DNA from: Aegilops tauschii subsp. strangulata
Taxonomy: Eukaryota; Streptophyta; Magnoliopsida; Poales; Poaceae
Length of the DNA: 64,000 nt
NCBI RefSeq assembly: GCF_002575655.3
Contig: NC_053040.3
Span: 464,428,780-464,492,779, forward strand
Direction: 5' to 3'
Shown here: positions 44,429-56,082 of the stretch, piece by piece
How positions within the stretch are numbered: the stretch's first letter is position 1
Layout of the letters: each line of letters opens with the position of its first letter
Notes under the pieces: generated by a model
The model's database searches: none
What the model was told of the DNA's origin: nothing
What the model saw: only the letters and a program-made list of their open reading frames with translations
Made by a program: the position numbers and the translations under genes

Positions 44429-46132
44429 TGTTGGGAATCGTAGCAGAATTTTAAAATTTTCTACGCATCACCAAGATCCATCTATGGATTATACTAGCAA
44501 CGAGGGGAAAGGAGTGCATCTACATACCCTTGTAGATCGCGAGCAGAAGCGTTCTAATGAACGGGGTTGATGGAGTCGTACTCGCCGTGATCCAAATCAC
44601 CGATGACCGAGTGCCGAACGGATGGCACCTCCGCGTTCAACACACGTATGGAGCAGCGACGTCTCCTCCTTCTTGATCCAGCAAGGGGGAAGGAGAGGTT
44701 GATGGAGATCCAGCAACACGACGGCGTGGTGGTGGAAGTAGCGGGGTCTCGGCAGGGCTTCGCCAAGCTTCTACGAGAGGGAGAGGTGTTGCAGGGGGAG
44801 AGGGAGGCGCCAGGGGCTGTGGTGCTGCTGCCCTCCCTCCCCCCACTATTTATAGGACCCCTGGGGGGGCACCGGCCCTGGGAGATCAGATCTCCAAGGG
44901 GGGCGGCAGCCAAGGGGGAAGGGGGGGTGGCTTCCCCCCCAAGCCAAGTGGGGCGCCCCCACCCCCAGGGTTTCCAACCCTAGGCGCAGGGGGAGGCCCA
45001 AGGGGGGGCGCCCCAGTCCACTAAGGGCTGGTTCCCTTCCCACTTCAGCCCATGGGGCCCTCCGGGGTAGGTGGCCCACCCGGTGGACCCCCAGGACCCT
45101 TCCGGTGGTCCCGGTACAATACCGATAACCCCCGAAACTTTCCCGGTGGCCGAAACTGGACTTCCTATATATAATTCTTCACCTCCGGACCATTCCGGAA
45201 CTCCTCGTGACATCCGGGATCTCATCCGGGACACCGAAAAACTTTCGGGTTTCCGCATACTAATATCTCTACAACCCTAGCGCCACCGAACCTTAAGTGT
45301 GTAGACCCTACGGGTTCGGGAGACATGCAGACATTACCGAGACGCCTCTCCGGTCAATAACCAACAGCGGGATCTGGATACCCATGTTGGCTCCCACATG
45401 TTCCACGATGATCTCATCGGATGAACCACGATGTCGAGGATTCAATCAATCCCGTATACAATTCCCTTTGTCAATCGGTATGTTACTCGCCCAAGATTCG
45501 ATCGTCGGTATCCCAATACCTTGTTCAATCTCGTTACCGGCAAGTCACTTTACTCGTACCGTAATGCATGATCCCCTGGCTAACATTGAGCTCATTATGA
45601 TGATGCATTACTGAGTGGGCCCAGAGATACCTCTCCGTCATACGGAGTGACAAATCCCAGTCTCGATCCGTGCCAACCCAACAGACACTTTCGGAGATAC
45701 CCGTAGTGCACCTTTATAGCCACCCAGTTACGTTGTGACGTTTGGCACACCGAAAGCATTCCTACGGTATCTGGGAGTTGCACAATCTCATTGTCTAAGG
45801 AAATGATATTTGACATTAGAAAAGCTTTAGCAGACGAACTATACGATCTTGTGCTATGCTTAGGATTGGGTCTTGTCCATCACATCATTCTCCTAATGAT
45901 GTGATCCCGTTATCAATGACATCCAATGTCCATAGTCAGGAAACCATGACTATCTGTTGATCAACGAGCTAGTCAACTAGAGGCTTACTAGGGACACGTT
46001 GTGGTCTATGTATTCACACATGTATTACGATTTCCGGATAACACAATTATAGCATGAACAATAGACAATTATCATGAACAAGGAAATATAATAATAACCA
46101 TTTATTATTGCCTCTAGGGAATATTTCCAACA
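44429..46132 (-). repeat. 3' LTR of the minus-strand Copia
   Basis: Plus-strand ends TGTTGGGAATCG and ATATTTCCAACA, 1704 bp. Frames within it (44554-45280) arise from GC-rich U5/R sequence and are not genes. Confidence 0.9.
44846..44855 (-). promoter_or_regulatory. TATA box of the minus-strand Copia 3' LTR
   Basis: CTATAAATAG on the minus strand, before a C/G-rich leader. The same motif is at 51858-51867 in the partner LTR and at 54359 and 61326 in the outer element. Confidence 0.6.
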
Positions 46133-46164
46133 GTCTCCCACTTGCACTTGAGTCAATAATCTAG

Positions 46165-49100
46165 TTACATTGTGATAAATCGAACACCCATAGAGTTCTG
46201 GTGTTGATCATGTTTTGCTCTAGGGAAAGGTTTAGTCAACGGATCTGCTACATTCAGGTCCGTATGTACTTTACAAATATCTATGTCTCCATTTTGAACA
46301 CTTTCACGAATGGAGTTGAAGCGACGCTTGATATGCCTGGTCTTCCTGTGAAACCTGGGCTCCTTGGCAAGAGCAATAGCTCCAGTGTTTTCACAGAAGA
46401 GAGTCATCGGGCCCGACGCATTGGGAATCACCCCTAGGTCGGTGATGAACTCGTTTATCCAGACTGCTTCCTGTGCTGCCTCTGAGGCCGCCATGTACTC
46501 CGCTTCACATGTAGATCCCGCCACGACGCTTTGCTTGCAACTGCACCAGCTTACTGCCCCTCCATTCAAAATATACATGTATCCGGTTTGTGACTTCGAG
46601 TCATCCAGATCTGTGTCGAAGCTAGCGTCGACGTAACCCTTTACGACGAGCTCTTCGTCACCTCCATAAACGAGAAACATATCCTTAGTCCTTTTCAGGT
46701 ACTTCAGGATATTCTTGACCACTGTCCAGTGTTCCATGCCGGGATTACTTTGGTACCTTCCTACCAAACTTACGGCAAGGTTTACATCAGGTCTAGTACA
46801 CAGCATGGCATACATAATAGACCCTATGGCCGAGGCATAGGGGATGACACTCATCTTTTCTCTATCTTCTGCCGTGGTCGGGCATTGAGCCGTGCTCAAT
46901 TGCACACCTTGCAATACAGGCAAGAACCCCTTCTTGGACTGATCCATATTGAACTTCTTCAATATCTTGTCAAGGTACGTACTCTGTGAAAGACCAATGA
47001 GGCGTCTTGATCTATCTCTATAGATCTTGATGCCTAATATATAAGCAGCTTCTCCAAGGTCCTTCATTGAAAAACACTTATTCAAATAGGCCTTTATACT
47101 TTGCAAGAATTCTATATCATTTCCCATCAATAGTATGTCATCCACATATAATATGAGAAATGCTACAGAGCTCCCACTCACTTTCTTGTAAACACAGGCT
47201 TCTCCATAAGTCTGTGTAAACCCAAACGCTTTGATCATCTCATCAAAACGAATGTTCCAACTCCGAGATGCTTGCACCAGCCCATAGATGGAGCGCTGGA
47301 GCTTGCATACCTTGTTAGCATTCTTAGGATCGACAAAACCTTCCGGCTGCATCATATACAATTCTTCCTTAAGAAAGCCGTTAAGGAATGCCGTTTTGAC
47401 GTCCATTTTCCATATCTCATAATCATAGAATGCGGCAATTGCTAACATGATTCGGACGGACTTCAGCTTCGCTACGGGTGAGAAAGTCTCATCGTAGTCA
47501 ACCCCTTGAACTTGTCGATAACCCTTAGCGACAAGTCGAGCCTTATAGATGGTCACATTACCATCCGCGTATGTCTTCTTCTTAAAGATCCATTTATTTT
47601 CTATGGCTCGCCGATCATCGGGCAAGTCAGTCAAAGTCCATACTTCGTTTTCATACATGGATCCTATCTCGGATTTCATGGCTTCTAGCCATTTGTCAGA
47701 ATCCGAGCCCGCCATCGCTTCTTCATAGTTCGAAGGTTCACCGTTGTCTAACAACATGATTTGCAGGACAGGGTTGCCGTACCACTCTGGTGCGGAACGT
47801 GTCCTTGTGGACCTACGAAGTTCAGTAGTAACTTGATCCGAAGCTTCATGATCATCATCATTAACTTCCTCCCTAGTCGGTGCAGGCACCACAGGAACAT
47901 CTTCCTGCGCTGCGCTACTTTCCGGTTCGGAAGGGGTGACTATCACCTCATCAAGTTCCACTTTCCTCCCACTCAATTCTTTCGAGAGAAACTCTTTCTC
48001 CAGAAAGGATCCGTTCTTGGCAACAAAGATCTTGCCTTCGGATCTGAGGTAGAAGGTATACCCAATGGTTTCCTTAGGGTATCCTATGAATACGCATTTT
48101 TCCGACTTGGGTTCGAGCTTTTCAGGTCGAAGTTTCTTGACATAAGCATCGCATCCCCAAACTTTTGGAAACGACAGCTTAGGTTTCTTCCCAAACCATA
48201 ATTCATACAGTGTCGTCTCAACGGATTTCGACGGAGCCCTATTTAAAGTGAATGCGGCAGTCTCTAAAGCATAGCCCCAAAATGAGAGCGGTAGATCGGT
48301 AAGAGACATCATAGATTGCACCATATCCAATAGAGTGCGATTACGACGTTCGGATACACCATTTCGCCGAGGTGTTCCAGGCGGCGTGAGTTGTGAAATG
48401 ATTCCACATTTCCTTAAGTGTGTGCCAAATTCGTGACTCAAATATTCCCCTCCATGATCTGATCGTAGGAACTTTATTTTCCTGTCACGTTGATTCTCCA
48501 CCTCACTCTGAAATTCCTTGAACTTTTCAAAGGTTTCAGACTTGTGTTTCATTAGGTAGACATGCCCATATCTACTCAAGTCATCAGTGAGAGTGAGAAC
48601 ATAACGATATCGTCCGCGAGCCTCAACACTCATTGGACCGCACACATCGGTATGTATGATTTCCAATAAGTTGGTTGCTCGCTCCATTGTTTCGGAGAAC
48701 GGAGTCTTGGTCATCTTACCCATGAGGCATGGTTCGCACGTGTCAAATGATTTGTAATCAAGAGAATCCAAAAGTCCATCTGCATGGAGCTTCTTCATGC
48801 GTTTGACACCAATGTGACCAAGGCGGCAGTGCCACAAGTATGTGGGACTATCGTTATCAACTTTACAACTTTTGGTATTCACACTATGAATATGTGTAAC
48901 ATCACGTTCGAGATTCATCAAGAATAAACCATTGACCAGCGGAGCATGACCATAAAACATATCTCTCATATAAATAGAAAAACCATTATTCTCGGATTTA
49001 AATGAGTAGCCATCTCGAATTAAATGAGATCCAGATACAATGTTCATGCTCAAAGCTGGCACTAAATAACAATTATTGAGGTTTAAAACTAATCCCGTAG

Positions 49101-50145
49101 GTAAATGCAGAGGTAGCGTGCCGACGGCGATCACATCGACCTTGGAACCATTCCCGACGCGCATCGTCACCTCGTCCTTCGCCAGTCTTCGCTTATTCCG
49201 CAGCTCCTGTTTTGAGTTACAAATATGAGCAACCGCACCGGTATCAAATACCCAGGAGCTACTACGAGTACTGGTAAGGTACACATCAATTACATGTATA
49301 TCACATATACCTTTGGTGTTGCCGGCCTTCTTGTCCGCTAAGTATTTGGGGCAGTTCCGCTTCCAGTGACCACTTCCCTTGCAATAAAAGCACTCAGTCT
49401 CAGGCTTGGGTCCATTCCTTGGCTTCTTCCTGGCAACTGGCTTACCGGGCGCGGCAACTCCCTTGCCGTCCTTCTTGAAGTTCTTCTTACCCTTGCCTTT
49501 CTTGAACTTAGTGGTTTTATTCACCATCAACACTTGATGTTCTTTTCTGATCTCTACCTCCGCTGGTTTCAGCATTGAATATACCTCGGGAATGGTCTTT
49601 TCCATCCCCTGCATATTGAAGTTCATCACAAAGCTCTTGTAGCTTGGTGGAAGCGACTGAAGGATTCTGTCAATGACCGCGTCATCCGGGAGATTAACTC
49701 CCAGCTGAGACAAGCGGTTGTGTAACCTAGACATTCTGAGTATGTGCTCACTAACAGAACTATTTTCCTCCATTTTACAGCTGAAGAACTTGTCGGAGAC
49801 TTCATATCTCTCGACCCGGGCATGAGCTTGGAAAACCATTTTCAGCTCTTCGAACATTTCGTATGCTCCATGTTTCTCAAAACGCTTTTGGAGCCCCGGT
49901 TCTAAGATGTAAAGCATGCCGCACTGAACGAGGGAGTAATCATCAGCACGTGATTGCCAAGCGTTCATAACATCTTGGTTCTCTGGGACGGGTGCATCAC
50001 CTAGCGGTGCTTCTAGGACATAATCTTTCTTTGCAGCTATGAGGGTGATCCTCAGGTTCCGGACCCAGTCCGTATAGTTGCTGCCATCATCTTTCAGCTT
50101 GGTTTTCTCTAGGAACGCGTTGAAGTTGAGGGCAACGTGGGCCAT
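46165..50145 (-). CDS. Copia Gag-Pol polyprotein, 1326 aa, uninterrupted
   Basis: One frame from ATG (50145) encodes: Gag (1-270) with zinc knuckle CFYCKGSGHWKRNC (252-265); protease with DTGA at 301-304; the integrase zinc region (H439, H444, C470, C473); the integrase core with D500 (IIHTD), D563 (RSDHGGEY) and E599 (NGVSER); reverse transcriptase 850-1100 with D915 (MDVKTAFLNG) and YVDD (D1002, D1003); RNase H with D1173 (GYVDASFD) and E1216 (EAEYMA), and E1252 where the outer copy has Asp (FCENTGA against FCDNTGA). The polyprotein would be cut by its own protease, and would copy and integrate the element. The order protease-integrase-RT-RNase H defines Copia. No stop or frameshift is seen, so this copy is clearly younger than its host. 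Confidence 0.93.
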   Translation of the reverse strand: MAHVALNFNAFLEKTKLKDDGSNYTDWVRNLRITLIAAKKDYVLEAPLGDAPVPENQDVMNAWQSRADDYSLVQCGMLYILEPGLQKRFEKHGAYEMFEELKMVFQAHARVERYEVSDKFFSCKMEENSSVSEHILRMSRLHNRLSQLGVNLPDDAVIDRILQSLPPSYKSFVMNFNMQGMEKTIPEVYSMLKPAEVEIRKEHQVLMVNKTTKFKKGKGKKNFKKDGKGVAAPGKPVARKKPRNGPKPETECFYCKGSGHWKRNCPKYLADKKAGNTKGICDIHVIDVYLTSTRSSSWVFDTGAVAHICNSKQELRNKRRLAKDEVTMRVGNGSKVDVIAVGTLPLHLPTGLVLNLNNCYLVPALSMNIVSGSHLIRDGYSFKSENNGFSIYMRDMFYGHAPLVNGLFLMNLERDVTHIHSVNTKSCKVDNDSPTYLWHCRLGHIGVKRMKKLHADGLLDSLDYKSFDTCEPCLMGKMTKTPFSETMERATNLLEIIHTDVCGPMSVEARGRYRYVLTLTDDLSRYGHVYLMKHKSETFEKFKEFQSEVENQRDRKIKFLRSDHGGEYLSHEFGTHLRKCGIISQLTPPGTPRRNGVSERRNRTLLDMVQSMMSLTDLPLSFWGYALETAAFTLNRAPSKSVETTLYELWFGKKPKLSFPKVWGCDAYVKKLRPEKLEPKSEKCVFIGYPKETIGYTFYLRSEGKIFVAKNGSFLEKEFLSKELSGRKVELDEVIVTPSEPESSAAQEDVPVVPAPTREEVNDDDHEASDQVTTELRRSTRTRSAPEWYGNPVLQIMLLDNGEPSNYEEAMAGSDSDKWLEAMKSEIGSMYENEVWTLTDLPDDRRAIENKWIFKKKTYADGNVTIYKARLVAKGYRQVQGVDYDETFSPVAKLKSVRIMLAIAAFYDYEIWKMDVKTAFLNGFLKEELYMMQPEGFVDPKNANKVCKLQRSIYGLVQASRSWNIRFDEMIKAFGFTQTYGEACVYKKVSGSSVAFLILYVDDILLMGNDIEFLQSIKAYLNKCFSMKDLGEAAYILGIKIYRDRSRRLIGLSQSTYLDKILKKFNMDQSKKGFLPVLQGVQLSTAQCPTTAEDREKMSVIPYASAIGSIMYAMLCTRPDVNLAVSLVGRYQSNPGMEHWTVVKNILKYLKRTKDMFLVYGGDEELVVKGYVDASFDTDLDDSKSQTGYMYILNGGAVSWCSCKQSVVAGSTCEAEYMAASEAAQEAVWINEFITDLGVIPNASGPMTLFCENTGAIALAKEPRFHRKTRHIKRRFNSIRESVQNGDIDICKVHTDLNVADPLTKPFPRAKHDQHQNSMGVRFITM

Positions 50146-51424
50146 TTGATCTACAAGACATATTGTAAAGATTTTAGACTAAGTTCATGATAATTAAGTT
50201 CATCTAATCAAATTATACAATGAACTCCCACTCAGATAGACATCCCTCTAGTCATCTAAGTGAAACATGATCCGAGTTAACTAGGCCGTGTCCGATCATC
50301 ACGTGAGACGGACTAGTCAAGATCGGTGAACATCTCCATGTTGATCGTATCTACTATACGACTCATGCTCGACCTTTCGGTCCTCCGTGTTCCGAGGCCA
50401 TGTCTGTACATGCTAGGATCGTCAAGTCAACCTAAGTGTATTGCGTGTGTTCCGAGGCCATGTCTGTACATGCTAGGCTCGTCAACACCCGTTCTATGCG
50501 AACGTTAGAATCTATCACACCCGATCATCACGTGGTGCTTCGAAACAATGAACCTTCGCAGCGGTGCACAGTTAGGGGGAACACTTTCTTGAAATTATTA
50601 TAAGGGATCATCTTACTTACTACCATCGTTCTAAGCAAATAAGATGCAAAACATGATAAACATCACATGCAATCAAATAGTGACATGATATGGCCAATAT
50701 CATTTTGCTCCTTTGATCTCCATCTTCGGGGCACCATGATCATCTTCGTCACCGGCATGACACCATGATCTCCATCATTGTGTCTTCATGAAGTTGTCAC
50801 GCCAACGATTACTTCTACTTCTATGGCTAACGCGTTTAGCAATAAAGTCAAGTAATTTACATAGCGTTCTTCAATGACACGCAGGGCATACAAAAAATAA
50901 AGACAACTCCTATGGCTCCTGCCGGTTGTCATACTCATCGACATGCAAGTCGTGATTCCTATTACAAGAATATGATCAATCTCATACATCACATATATCA
51001 TTCATCACATCTTCTGGCCATATCACATCACAAGGCACATGCTGCAAAAACAAGTTAGACGTCCTCTAATTGTTGTTGCAAGTTTTACGTGGCTTGTATA
51101 GGTTTCTAGCAAGAACGTTTCTTACCTACGTAAAACCACAACGTGATATGCCAATTTATATTTACCCTTCATAAGGACCCTTTTCATTGAATCCGTTCCG
51201 ACTAAAGTGGGAGAGACAGACACCCGCTAGCCACCTTATGCAACTAGTGCATGTCAGTCGGTGGAACCTGTCTCACGTAAGCGTACGTGTAAGGTCGGTC
51301 CGGGCTGCTTCATCCCACAATGCCGCCGAAACAAGATAAGACTAGTAGCGGCAAGAAGAATTGGCAACATCTACGCCCACAACTGCTTTGTGTTCTACTC
51401 GTGCATAGTAACTACGCATAAACC
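50146..51424 (-). other. 5' untranslated leader of the minus-strand Copia
   Basis: Non-coding between the primer site and the gag ATG. A near-perfect duplication of TGTTCCGAGGCCATGTCTGT plus ACATGCTAGG lies at about 50388-50418 and 50449-50479. The outer element has the homologous leader at 54823-56082, with only one clear copy at about 55810-55845. Confidence 0.65.
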
Positions 51425-51438
51425 TGGCTCTGATACCA

Positions 51439-53099
51439 CTGTTGGGAATCGTAGCAGAATTTTAAAATTTTCTACGCATCACCAAGATCCATCTATGGAG
51501 TATACTAGCAACGAGGGGAAAGGAGTGCATCTACATACCCTTGTAGATCGTGAGCGGAAGCGTTCTAATGAACAGGGTTGATGGAGTCGTACTCGCCGTG
51601 ATCCAAATCACCGATGACCGAGTGCCGAACGGACGGCACCTCCGCGTTCAACACACGTACGGAGCAGCGACGTCTCCTCCTTCTTGATCCAGCAAGGGGG
51701 AAGGAGAGGTTGATGGAGATCCATCAGCACGACGGCGTGGTGGTGGAAGTAGCGGGGTCTCGGCAGGGCTTCGCCAAGCTTCTGCGAGAGGGAGAGGTGT
51801 TGCAGGGGGAGAGGGAGGCGCCAGGGGCTGTGGTGCTGCTGCCCTCCCTCCCCCCCACTATTTATAGGACCCCTGGGGGGGCGCCGGCCCTGGGAGATCA
51901 GATCTCCAAGGGGGGCGGCGGCCAAGGGGGAAGGGGGGGTGGCTTCCCCCCAAGCCAAGGGGGGCGCCCCCAACCCCAGGGTTTCCAACCCTAGGCGCAG
52001 GGGAAGGCCCAAGGGGGGCGCCCCAGCCCACTAAGGGCTGGTTCCCTTCCCACTTCAGCCCATGGGGCCCTCCGGGGTAGGTGGCCCCACCCGGTGGACC
52101 CCCGGGACCCTTCCGGTGGTCCCGGTACAATACCGATAACCCCCGAAACTTTCCCGGTGGCCGAAACTGGACTTCCTATATATAATTCTTCACCTCCGGA
52201 CCATTTCAGAACTCCTCGTGACATCCGGGATCTCATCCGGGACTCCGAACAACTTTCGGGTTTCCGCATACTAATATCTCTACAACCCTAGCGCCACTGA
52301 ACCTTAAGTGTGTAGACCCTACGGGTTCGGGAGACATGCAGACATGACCGAGACGCCTCTCCGGTCAATAACCAACAACGGGATCTGGATACCCATGTTG
52401 GCTCCCACATGTTCCATGATGATCTCATCAGATGAACCACGATGTCGAGGATTCAATCAATCCCGTATACAATTCCCTTTGTCAATCGGTATGTTACTCG
52501 CCCGAGATTCGATCGTCGGTATCCCAATACCTTGTTCAATCGCGTTACCGGCAAGTCACTTTACTCGTATCATAATGCATGATCCCGTGGCTAACTCCTT
52601 AGTCACATTGAGCTCATTATGATGATGCATTACTGAGTGGGCCCAGAGATACCTCTCCGTCATACGGAGTGACAAATCCCAGGCTCGATCCGTGCCAACC
52701 CAACAGACACTTTCGGAGATACCCGTAGTGCACCTTTATAGTCACCCAGTTACGTTGTGATGTTTGGCACACCCAAAGCACTCCTACGGCATCCGGGAGT
52801 TGCACGATCTCATGGTCTAAGGAAATGATACTTGACATGGAAAAGCTCTAGCAAACGAACTACACGAGCTTTTGTGCTATGCTTAGGATTGGGTCTTGTC
52901 CATCACATCATTCTCCTAATGATGTGATCCCGTTATCAATGACATCCAATGTCCATAGTCAGGAAACCATGACTATCTATTGATCAACGAGCTAGTCAAC
53001 TAGAGGCTTACTAGGGACACGTTGTGGTCTATGTATTCACACATGTATTAAGATTTCCGGATAACACAATTATAGCATGAACAATAGACAATTATCATG
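51439..53099 (-). repeat. 5' LTR of the minus-strand Copia, outer end missing
   Basis: Matches 44429-46079 and stops after ATTATCATG at 53099, where plus-oriented LTR sequence (CCCTAGAGGC) begins. TATA (minus sense) at 51858-51867. Confidence 0.85.
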
Positions 53100-54808
53100 C
53101 CCTAGAGGCAATAATAAATGGTTATTATTATATTTCCTTGTTCATGATAATTGTCTATTGTTCATGCTATAATTGTGTTATCCGGAAATCATAATACATG
53201 TGTGAATACATAGACCACAACATGTCCCTAGTGAGCCTCTAGTTGACTAGCTCGTTGATCAATAGATGGTTACGGTTTCCTGACCATGGACATTGGATGC
53301 CGTTGATAAAGGGATCACATCATTAGGAGAATGATGTGATGGACAAGACCCAATCCAAATCATAGCACAAGATCGTATAGTTCGTCTACTAAAGCTTTTC
53401 TAATGTCAAGTATCATTTCCTTAGACCATGATATTGTGCAACTCCCTGATACCGTAGGAATGCTTTGGGTGTGCCAAACGTGACAACGTAACTAGGTGTC
53501 TATAAAGGTGCACTACGGGTATCTCCAAAAGTGTCTGTTGGGTTGGCACGAATCGAGACTGGGATTTGTCACTCCGTATGACGGAGAGGTATCTCTGGGC
53601 TCACTCGGTAGGACATCATCATAATGAGCTCAATGTGATCAAGGAGTTGATCACGACATGATGTGTTACGGACGAGTAAAGAGACTTGCCGGTAACGAGA
53701 TTGAACAAGGTATAGGAATACCGTCGATCGAATCTCGGGTAAGTGTCATACCGGTAGACAAAGGGAATTGTGTACGGGATTGATTGAATCCCCGACATCA
53801 TGGTTCATCCAATGAGATCATCGTGGAACATGTGTGAGCCAACATGGGTATCCAGATCCCGCTGTTGGTTATTGGCCGGAGAGATGTCTCGGTCATGTCT
53901 ACATGCCTCCCGAACCCGTAGGGTCTACACACTTAAGGTTCGATGACGCTAGGGTTATAGGGAAAGTTTGTACGTGGTTACCGAATGTTGTTCGGAATCC
54001 CGGATGAGATCCCGGACGTCACGAGGAGTTCCGGAATGGTCCAGAGGTGAAGATTTATATATGGGAAGTCATCATACGGTCACCGGAAGTATTCGGGGGT
54101 TTGCCGGTATTGTACCGGGACCACCGAAGGGGTTCTGGGGGTCCACCGGGAGGGTCCACCTGCCCCGTAGGGTCCTATGGGCTGTATGTGGAAGGGAACC
54201 AGCCCCTAAGTGGGCTGGGCACCATCCCCCCTAGGGCCCATGCGCCTAGGGTTGGGGGGATCCTAAAGGGGGCGCCCCCTTGTCTTGGGGGGCAAGCCCC
54301 CTCCCCTTGGCCGCCGCCCCCCTCTGGATCTCATCTAGAGGGGCCGGCCCCCTTCCCCCTATAAATAGAGGGGTGGAGGGAGGGCAACAAGGACCACATC
54401 CAAGGCGCAGCCCTCCCCCTCTCCAACACCTCCTCCTCCTTCCGTGGTGCTTGGCGAAGCCCTGCCGGAGTGCCACGCTGCTCCAACACCACCATGCCGT
54501 CGTGCTGCTGCTGGAGTTGTCTTTCCCAACCTCTCCCTCTCTCCTTGCTGGATCAAGGCGTGGAAGATGTCACCGGGCTGCACGTGTGTTGAACACGGAG
54601 GCGCCATTGTTCGGCGCTTAGATCGGAATCAACCGCGATCTGAATCGCTACGAGTACGACTCCTTCCTCCGTGTTCTTGTAACGCTTCCGCATCGCGATC
54701 TTCAAGGGTATGAAGATGCACTCCCCTCTCTCTCTCGTTGCTAGTCTCTCCATAGATTGATCTTGGTGATGCGTAGAATTTTTTTAATTTCTGCAATGAT
54801 CCACAACA
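53100..54808 (+). repeat. 5' LTR of the outer Copia, main part
   Basis: Begins at about LTR base 14 (CCCTAGAGGC), ends GATCCACAACA at 54808. The first 55 LTR bases are at 44374-44428, so about 43 bp of LTR are present twice. With the LTR to its left it forms an inverted repeat of about 1.6-kb arms. TATA CTATAAATAG at 54359-54368. Confidence 0.82.
54359..54368 (+). promoter_or_regulatory. TATA box of the outer Copia 5' LTR
   Basis: CCCCTATAAATAGAGGGG context. Identical core at 61326-61335 in the 3' LTR, which could drive transcription toward locus B exon 2. Confidence 0.55.
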
Positions 54809-56082
54809 GTGGCATCATGAGCTAGGTCTATGCGTAGTTTCTATGCACGAGTAGAACACAAGTTGTTGTGGGCGTCGATTTTGTCAATTTACTTGCCGTT
54901 ACTAGTCTTATCTTGATTCGGAGGCATCGTGGGATGAAGCGGCCCGGACCGACCTTACACGTGCACTTACGTGAGACAGGTTCCACCGACTGACATGCAC
55001 TAGTTGCATAAGGTGGCTAGCGGGTGTCTGTCTCTCCCACTTTAGTCGGACCGGATTCGATGAAAAGGGTCCTTATGAAGGGTAAATAGAAATTGGCATA
55101 TCATGTTGTGGTTTTTGCGTAGGTAAGAAACGTTCTTGCTAGAAACCCATAGCAGCCACGTAAAAACATGCAACAACAATTAGAGGACGTCTAACTTGTT
55201 TTTGCAGGGTATGCTATGTGATGTGATATGGCCAAAAGAATGTGATGAATGATATATGTGATGTATGAGATTGATCATGTTCTTGTAATAGGAATCACGA
55301 CTTGCATGTCGATGAGTATGACAACTGGCAGGAGCCATAGGAGTTGTCTTAATTTATTTATGACATGCGTGTCAACATAAACGTCATGTAATTACTTTAC
55401 TTTATTGCTAACCGTTAGCCATAGTAGTAGAAGTAATAGTTGGCGAGACAACTTCATGAAGACACGATGATGGAGATCATGGTGTCATGCCGGTGACGAT
55501 GATGATCATGGCGCCTCGAAAATGGAGATCAAAAGGAGAAAAATGATATTGGCCATATCATGTCACTATTTGATTGCATGTGATGTTTATCATGTTTTTA
55601 CATCTTATTTGCTTAGAACGACGTTAGCTTAAATAAGATGATCTCTCACTAAAATTTCAAGAATTGTGTTCCCCCTAACTGTGCACCGTTGCTAAGGTCC
55701 GTTGTTCCGAAGCACCACGTGATGATCGTGTGTGATAGGTTCTAACGTTCGCATACAACGGGTGTAAGCCAGATTTACACACGCAATACACTTAGGTTGA
55801 CTTGACGAGCCTAACATGTACATATATGGCCTCGGAACACGGAAGACCGAAAGGTCGAACATGAGTCGTATAGAAGATATGATCAACATGGAGATGTTCA
55901 CCGTTGATGACTAGTCCGTCTCATGTGATGATCGGAGACGGCCTAGTCGAATCGGATCATGTATCACTTAGATGACTAGAGGGATGCCTTTGTGAGTGGG
56001 AGTTCATTAAATAATTTGATTAGATGAACTTAATTATCATGAACATAGTCTAAATATCTTTACAATATGTCTTGTAGATCAA
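54809..56082 (+). other. Primer site and leader of the outer Copia
   Basis: GTGGCATCATGAGC at 54809 corresponds to the primer site of the nested copy (GTGGTATCAGAGCC) with changes. The rest is non-coding leader homologous to 50146-51424 in reverse. Confidence 0.6.

Larger units (their letters stand above)
44429..53099 (-). mobile_element. Nested Ty1/Copia retrotransposon, minus strand, intact gag-pol
   Basis: The left (3') LTR is 44429-46132 (1704 bp), followed by a minus-sense polypurine tract (plus strand GTCTCCCACTTGCAC). The gag-pol frame is 50145-46165. The primer site in minus sense is GTGGTATCAGAGCC (51438-51425), matching initiator tRNA-Met. The right (5') LTR starts at 51439 and ends early at 53099, lacking its outermost 54 or so bp. 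Its LTRs belong to the same family as the outer element. The two LTRs differ at 4 sites in the first 155 or so bp from the 44431/51441 ends. Because of the damaged right end, no complete target duplication is seen (left flank CCTTG). Confidence 0.88.

Noticed and set aside
44554..45280. Several 60-126 aa frames
   Set aside because: Within Copia LTR U5/R sequence; the same frames recur at 51608-52291.
47506..49578. Plus-strand frames across the nested Copia gag-pol
   Set aside because: Antisense shadows of the intact polyprotein frame.
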